From Balaenoptera acutorostrata (taxonomy: Eukaryota > Chordata > Mammalia > Artiodactyla > Balaenopteridae): a stretch of DNA of 64,000 nucleotides. Made by a program: the position numbers and the translations under genes. This document shows, one piece after another, positions 60,621 through 64,000 of this stretch; position 1 is the stretch's first letter; each line of letters begins with the position of its first letter. The stretch is taken from assembly GCF_949987535.1 (NCBI RefSeq), contig NC_080074.1, forward strand, positions 26,185,268 through 26,249,267, in the 5' to 3' direction. The notes beneath the pieces were generated by a model, which was not told the DNA's origin, did not search any database, and was given only the letters and a program-made list of their open reading frames with translations.

Positions 60621-61982
60621 CATGTATTACTATTATACTTAGATATCTAAGAATAGGGTAAAAAAGTATCCACCCAGTTCCCTCTCTCTAGCAATCTAAG
60701 CAACATAGATTTTTGTCTCTTCTTCATCTCCCACATTCAATCTTGTAACTGTTTCCTCGATTTTACCTTAGAAGTATCTGTCCAAGCCATTATTCAATTA
60801 TTTCTTCTCTCTTTTCCAGAACTCAGGCGCTTGCCTTCCCTACTGACCTCCTCAAATCCAGGCACTTCCTTTTGGTAAAAGAGCCCTATCTTCCACTACT
60901 TCTACATTCCAGCCCCATCAAACCACTTTATATAGCGACACTCCACACTCAAGTCCCTGAAAAATTTACACCAGGTACTTTCACACCTCCCAACCTTGGC
61001 ATACTCTGTTCTCTTTCCTTATAATGCATTTTCTCACTTCCATCTCTCTAAACATATTCACAGTTCAAGATCCACCTCCAATATCCATTTACTGGGTGTA
61101 GTGTCTCCGAGGCCACAGGAACAGACGGCGGTTTCCAAATCAATCCTCCAGTGACAGTTTGTATATATTTCAACATTTACCATTCTGTACTATTTATTGC
61201 GTAGCTCTCTGATGGTATGGAATGAGCCGTTTCTTTTCTTAAATTTCTTAAAATCTTGTCGGATGAATGGATTTTAGTAAAGTATACATACATGCCTTAT
61301 ACAGGGGTGTGATTTTTCACCTGTGTCGGATAGACAAATGGCAACAAAAACACTAGACTGTTTTTTTGTTTTTGTTTTCATTCAAGATGGCAGAGGACGT
61401 CTTAAAATAGTCCCACACAAAAGCACTCACACCCGAGCCTCGAATCAGAAGAACTAGCTACACCTAGCGCCAAGAGCAAAGGACAAAAGAATTAGATGCT
61501 GAGATACCGCGGCCCAAATCACCCACAGTAGGTCCCACACACAGATCTTAAACCACGGTATAAAAAAACAAAAACAAAAACAAAAACTAGCACCTGCTGC
61601 CTCCATTTCGAGGGCCACGCCTCGACCGCAAACTGTGACCTGGGGCATTTCTGGATACTGACCCGAACAAATCGACGACGAAAAAGGGGGAGGCTAAATC
61701 GTACGGGTGAGTAGGAACAAGCAGGGCTCTAGTCCACCGGCCTGGCTGGGAATTCTGGGAGGGCCCGAGGCAGAGGCCAGGCGCGGCGAGAGTGCCTCAG
61801 GCTACACCTGTCAGGCTGCTTCCAACATTAGGCCCGGAAATTGCCGAGATTCGGTGACCGAGGCCGGCAGGAGCGTCACCCGATTCCTCTCCCCGGGATC
61901 GGCCTCTCGCCCGGCCTCCTCGCCTTCTCACTCGTCCTTCTCAAACAAAGGCAACTCACACGCACCGCCATTTTCCCCTTAC

Positions 61983-62018
61983 CTCAAAAACCACCTCTTC
62001 GTCAAAATCCGGTGTCAT
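61983..62018 (-). CDS. VEZT: VEZT coding exon 1 (vezatin N-terminus)
   Basis: Read on the minus strand, an ATG at 62018 opens 12 codons, MTPDFDEEVVFE, followed directly by a GTAAGG splice donor. This matches the vezatin N-terminus as I remember it (MTPEFDEEVVFE), with one conservative E-to-D change. Vezatin is a transmembrane protein of adherens junctions that links the cadherin-catenin complex to myosin VIIa. The exon ends in phase 0, which fits the phase-0 start of the next exon 41.5 kb away. It lies inside the CpG island. The ATG has A at -3 (reasonable Kozak context), but another ATG lies 13 nt upstream in a different frame (62031). The transcription start is not visible from sequence; it is probably 40-130 bp further right. 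Confidence 0.93.
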
Positions 62019-62031
62019 CCTTCTCCGCCAT
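62002..62031 (-). other. upstream ORF overlapping the VEZT start codon
   Basis: An ATG at 62031 in strong context (G at -3, G at +4) opens nine codons, MAEKDDTGF, and stops at 62002. This is 13 nt upstream of and out of frame with the VEZT ATG, overlapping it by 17 nt. If it lies in the transcript, most scanning ribosomes would meet it first, so it would repress VEZT or force leaky scanning. Inclusion in the mRNA is an inference. Confidence 0.6.
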
Positions 62032-62123
62032 GCCACCCGCCTCAGCACGATGGGAAATGAAGGCGGGAGAACCGGCTGCATGCACCCAAGCGTCTGCTTC
62101 TGCAGGTCCCGAGAGTCCAGAAA

Positions 62124-62143
62124 ACTACAATTCCCAGCATGCC
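62124..62143 (+). promoter_or_regulatory. ZNF143/THAP11 (SBS) binding site
   Basis: The sequence ACTACAATTCCCAGCATGCC matches the long ZNF143 (Staf) consensus including the ACTACA submotif. It is about 105 bp upstream of the VEZT start codon, a normal position for this factor near a transcription start. Confidence 0.85.
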
Positions 62144-62175
62144 TCGCAGCTCACGCCCCTTTTCCAGGCCCGCTC

Positions 62176-62244
62176 ATTGGTGCTGAGCTTGAACGTGTGG
62201 GCGGGAGGGGCGGGAACGGGCTGAAACTCGGGCCCTCTGATTGG
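62176..62244 (-). promoter_or_regulatory. two CCAAT boxes and intervening GC boxes
   Basis: ATTGG occurs at 62176-62180 and 62240-62244, so both are CCAAT on the VEZT strand (NF-Y type). Between them, GTGGGCGGGAGGGGCGGGA (about 62196-62214) gives two overlapping Sp/KLF GC boxes. The arrangement is typical of a TATA-less bidirectional promoter. Confidence 0.7.
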
Positions 62245-62279
62245 AGGAGGCTGGGGCTTTTGTCCGCCTTTTACGGCCG

Positions 62280-62299
62280 CGACTAGCAGGGGGCGCCTG
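62280..62299 (+). promoter_or_regulatory. CTCF-like motif
   Basis: CGACTAGCAGGGGGCGCCTG matches the CTCF core at almost every position. It sits between the putative VEZT start region and the FGD6 leader, so it may separate or anchor the two transcription units. Confidence 0.65.
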
Positions 62300-62525
62300 G
62301 AGCTCTGATTTTTTTTTTTGGAGCTGGAGAAGGGCGCGCGCCGGCGAAGCCGCGGTGAGCACTGCTCGTGTGCGCGCGTGGCCGTCTGCCGGGAGCTCGG
62401 CTGGGCGGCGCTCGTGCCCGCCTGCCCGTCGCCGGCGGCTCGCGCCCGGGAGCGCCGCCGGGTCCCCGGAGCCGGTCGCGTCCTTTGTGCGGCGCTGGGG
62501 TTGCGTCTCGGGGCCGCGGGACGGA

Positions 62526-62600
62526 ATGTGGGCTCTGCTGGGGCTTTTCTCTTCTGCCCAAACTCTTGAAACAATGGACTGTAAGGGGAGCGGGGACTGA
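62526..62600 (+). other. upstream ORF in the FGD6 leader
   Basis: An ATG at 62526 (G at -3) opens 24 codons starting MWALLGLF and ends with TGA at 62600, 37 nt before the FGD6 ATG. It lies in the presumed 5'UTR. Its peptide resembles nothing I know; a role in translation control is an inference. Confidence 0.45.
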
Positions 62601-62637
62601 GGGGGGCGAGCGGGGAAGCGAGCTACACGGGGGAATC

Positions 62638-62653
62638 ATGACTTCTGCAGCCG
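62638..62653 (+). CDS. FGD6: FGD6 coding exon 1 (first five codons)
   Basis: An ATG at 62638 followed by ACT TCT GCA GCC G and then GTAAGTG encodes MTSAA plus the first base of a codon. FGD6 begins MTSAAE in mammals as I recall, and a G|AA split codon would supply the Glu. FGD6 is a FYVE, RhoGEF and PH domain protein acting as a guanine exchange factor for Cdc42. The call rests on this short match plus synteny: FGD6 and VEZT are divergent neighbours in human 12q22, and here the site is 620 bp from the VEZT start on the opposite strand. The remainder of the gene lies right of the window. Confidence 0.87.
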
Positions 62654-64000
62654 GTAAGTGACGGCGCTCGCGCTGCCGCTGGAAAGTTTGTAGCGAGCGC
62701 TGCAGGTCTTGGCCTCGGAGCAACTTTGTCCTCCGGGATGGGTTAGCGATATTCTCTCTACCTTTCCTCAGGACTGTGCGGAGGAGACGGTGTCTGCTGC
62801 CGGATTTTTTCGTCCCTTCATGCCAAGAGGGGCTCTTTGGAAATCGTGTGTCTCTTGGGACCTCCTTTTAAAAGAAGACCGTGTTGGGGTCTCTTAGCGC
62901 CAGGTGAAACGGGAAATGTAAAGAGGGCGTTTACTCTTCTCTCTTAAAATTTGAGCGACTTTGCCTTTGCGTATGAAAATAGTTTAGATTCCCATGTTAA
63001 GAAATCAGTTATTCTAGGAAAGGGCAGTGTTCCCGGAGTGTTGAACTCGGCGACTAGGCTGAGTGGCTTTAACCCCTAATGTCGACTGGAAACCCTGACC
63101 CTTATTAAGTAAAGAGGTTTAGACATTTTTACTCCTGTTTTGGTGGTTTTCCCCCGGTTACCTGAGGAGCAGAGGAGTAGAATTGCCGATGCCAAGGTTT
63201 TGGTTCATTTTCATCCAATTTTTTATGGATTTTTCCCCCTGTTTCTACCTGGTTAGTGTAGACAAAGCCTTATTTTCTGACTGCCTCCTGTCGTCGTTTC
63301 CCTTTATCCAAAAGGCAAAGCCTGTTGTATTACCTTTGTGTAGACTTTGAAGAATTCTGGACGTTGTATTTCTAAACATTCTGAAGGAACAGTTCCTATT
63401 TTCCAAAATAATTACTAAAGTGGTGTTAAATTCACTTATAAGAACATAGGTTAATTTTTAAGCCAGAACTTGATAATGTATTCAGTATTAAGGAACATTT
63501 TTGCCCACGTTGTAATAAATAAACTTTCATTAGACATTTTATAGTAAAATAGTGTAAAGCTTCACCACAGTTTCTTCTAGAACCAGCATGTAAGTATCAG
63601 ATTAAATTTTCTTAGCTTTTCTTGGCATTTATTTTAAATTCCTGCATCTTGCAACTGTCAAACAGCACTCTACATATTCTGGTTTGTATTCTTTCTAAGC
63701 CTAGATATATTGGAGGTTGTACGGCTAGGTGTAATCAGATTACAACTAACGAGGCAAGAAGTTTAGCCAATAGGAATAAGAAAGCAAGGGGTGAAGTGTT
63801 CCCATAGTAGTATTCCTGAGGAAGATGTGGATCTTTCCTTTTTGATGCTGTATGTGTGTACAGGAGATATGTCATCGTGTACTGGGAATTATGTTATTTA
63901 TAAACTCTCTTTTCCTTACCAAAGGGAGGCTTTCTACTTATTGAGGTGAATTATTTTCATCCTAAATTTCTGTGCCTCACTTTAAGTTTTATTAAGGAAC
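62654..64000 (+). other. FGD6: FGD6 intron 1, beginning
   Basis: The intron starts at the GTAAGTG donor. GC content falls quickly after about 62.9 kb. I see no repeat of the CHR type and no further coding exon to the end of the window. The ORF-like stretches here have no recognisable homology. Confidence 0.7.

Larger units (their letters stand above)
20459..61982 (-). other. VEZT: VEZT intron 1 (41.5 kb)
   Basis: A GT-AG intron between coding exons 1 and 2. It holds most of the mobile DNA in the window: nested L1s, most of the SINEs, hAT and Tigger relics, LTR-like sequences and old L1 fragments, listed separately. Stretches with nothing recognisable include about 25.5-26.2, 26.6-28.2, 29.0-29.7, 32.0-35.1, 36.1-38.0, 51.3-52.8 and 60.7-61.6 kb. 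Confidence 0.85.
61650..62700. promoter_or_regulatory. CpG island, shared VEZT/FGD6 promoter
   Basis: About 1 kb of GC-rich, CpG-dense DNA in an otherwise AT-rich region spans both first exons. No TATA box is placed correctly for either gene. It holds a ZNF143-type site, two inverted CCAAT boxes about 60 bp apart, GC boxes and a CTCF-like motif. The VEZT and FGD6 start codons are 620 bp apart on opposite strands, so the segment is best read as a bidirectional housekeeping-type promoter. Confidence 0.85.

Noticed and set aside
61707..62723. ORFs of 80-150 codons in the CpG island
   Set aside because: GC-rich DNA lacks stop codons; the frames overlap on both strands, cross the known first exons and carry no recognisable domain.

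Overview
The window is vertebrate nuclear DNA, almost certainly from a cetacean. The evidence is dense tRNA-derived CHR-type SINEs beginning 'gcttccctggtggcgcagtgg' and ending in (AATAAA)n, the cetacean/hippo version of this SINE, together with L1 elements of artiodactyl type, mammal-wide MIR, hAT-Charlie, Tigger and MaLR relics, and split genes. There is no operon structure, CRISPR array or prokaryotic gene.

Two genes are recognised, arranged head to head. VEZT (vezatin, an adherens-junction transmembrane protein) is on the minus strand and fills about 1-62.05 kb. Its first seven coding exons are readable at 61983-62018, 20324-20458, 16697-16783, 11806-11981, 9638-9913, 6773-6922 and 2727-2874. 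They join in one frame to give 336 codons; the rest of the gene lies left of position 1. The first five introns are ordinary GT-AG introns. The sixth (2875-6772) has the signals of a minor-spliceosome U12-type AT-AC intron. FGD6 (a Cdc42 exchange factor) is on the plus strand: only its very short first coding exon (62638-62653) and the start of intron 1 are present. The two genes share a TATA-less CpG-island promoter at about 62.0-62.6 kb with a ZNF143-type site, two CCAAT boxes, GC boxes and a CTCF-type site. Both 5' leaders appear to carry upstream ORFs.

The 41.5-kb first intron of VEZT is a retrotransposon landfill. Its centrepiece (38098-51263) is a nearly full-length L1 with its own 5'UTR. 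A second, 5'-truncated L1 is inserted inside ORF2 of the first, and three CHR SINEs are inserted in the pair. All insertions have recognisable target-site duplications. All L1 reading frames are broken. The 54-57.6 kb part holds endogenous-retrovirus LTR-like relics, a hAT element with a perfect 8-bp duplication and a twin-primed (internally inverted) L1.

I found no undescribed multi-gene system. The observations most worth a second look are the U12 intron, the overlapping upstream ORF at the VEZT start, a 37-bp fold-back palindrome in the outer L1, an 82-bp minisatellite at the inner L1's 3' end, a poly(T)-only insertion with a target duplication, a SINE with a probable 3' transduction, and a Tigger element 38 bp from a splice acceptor.
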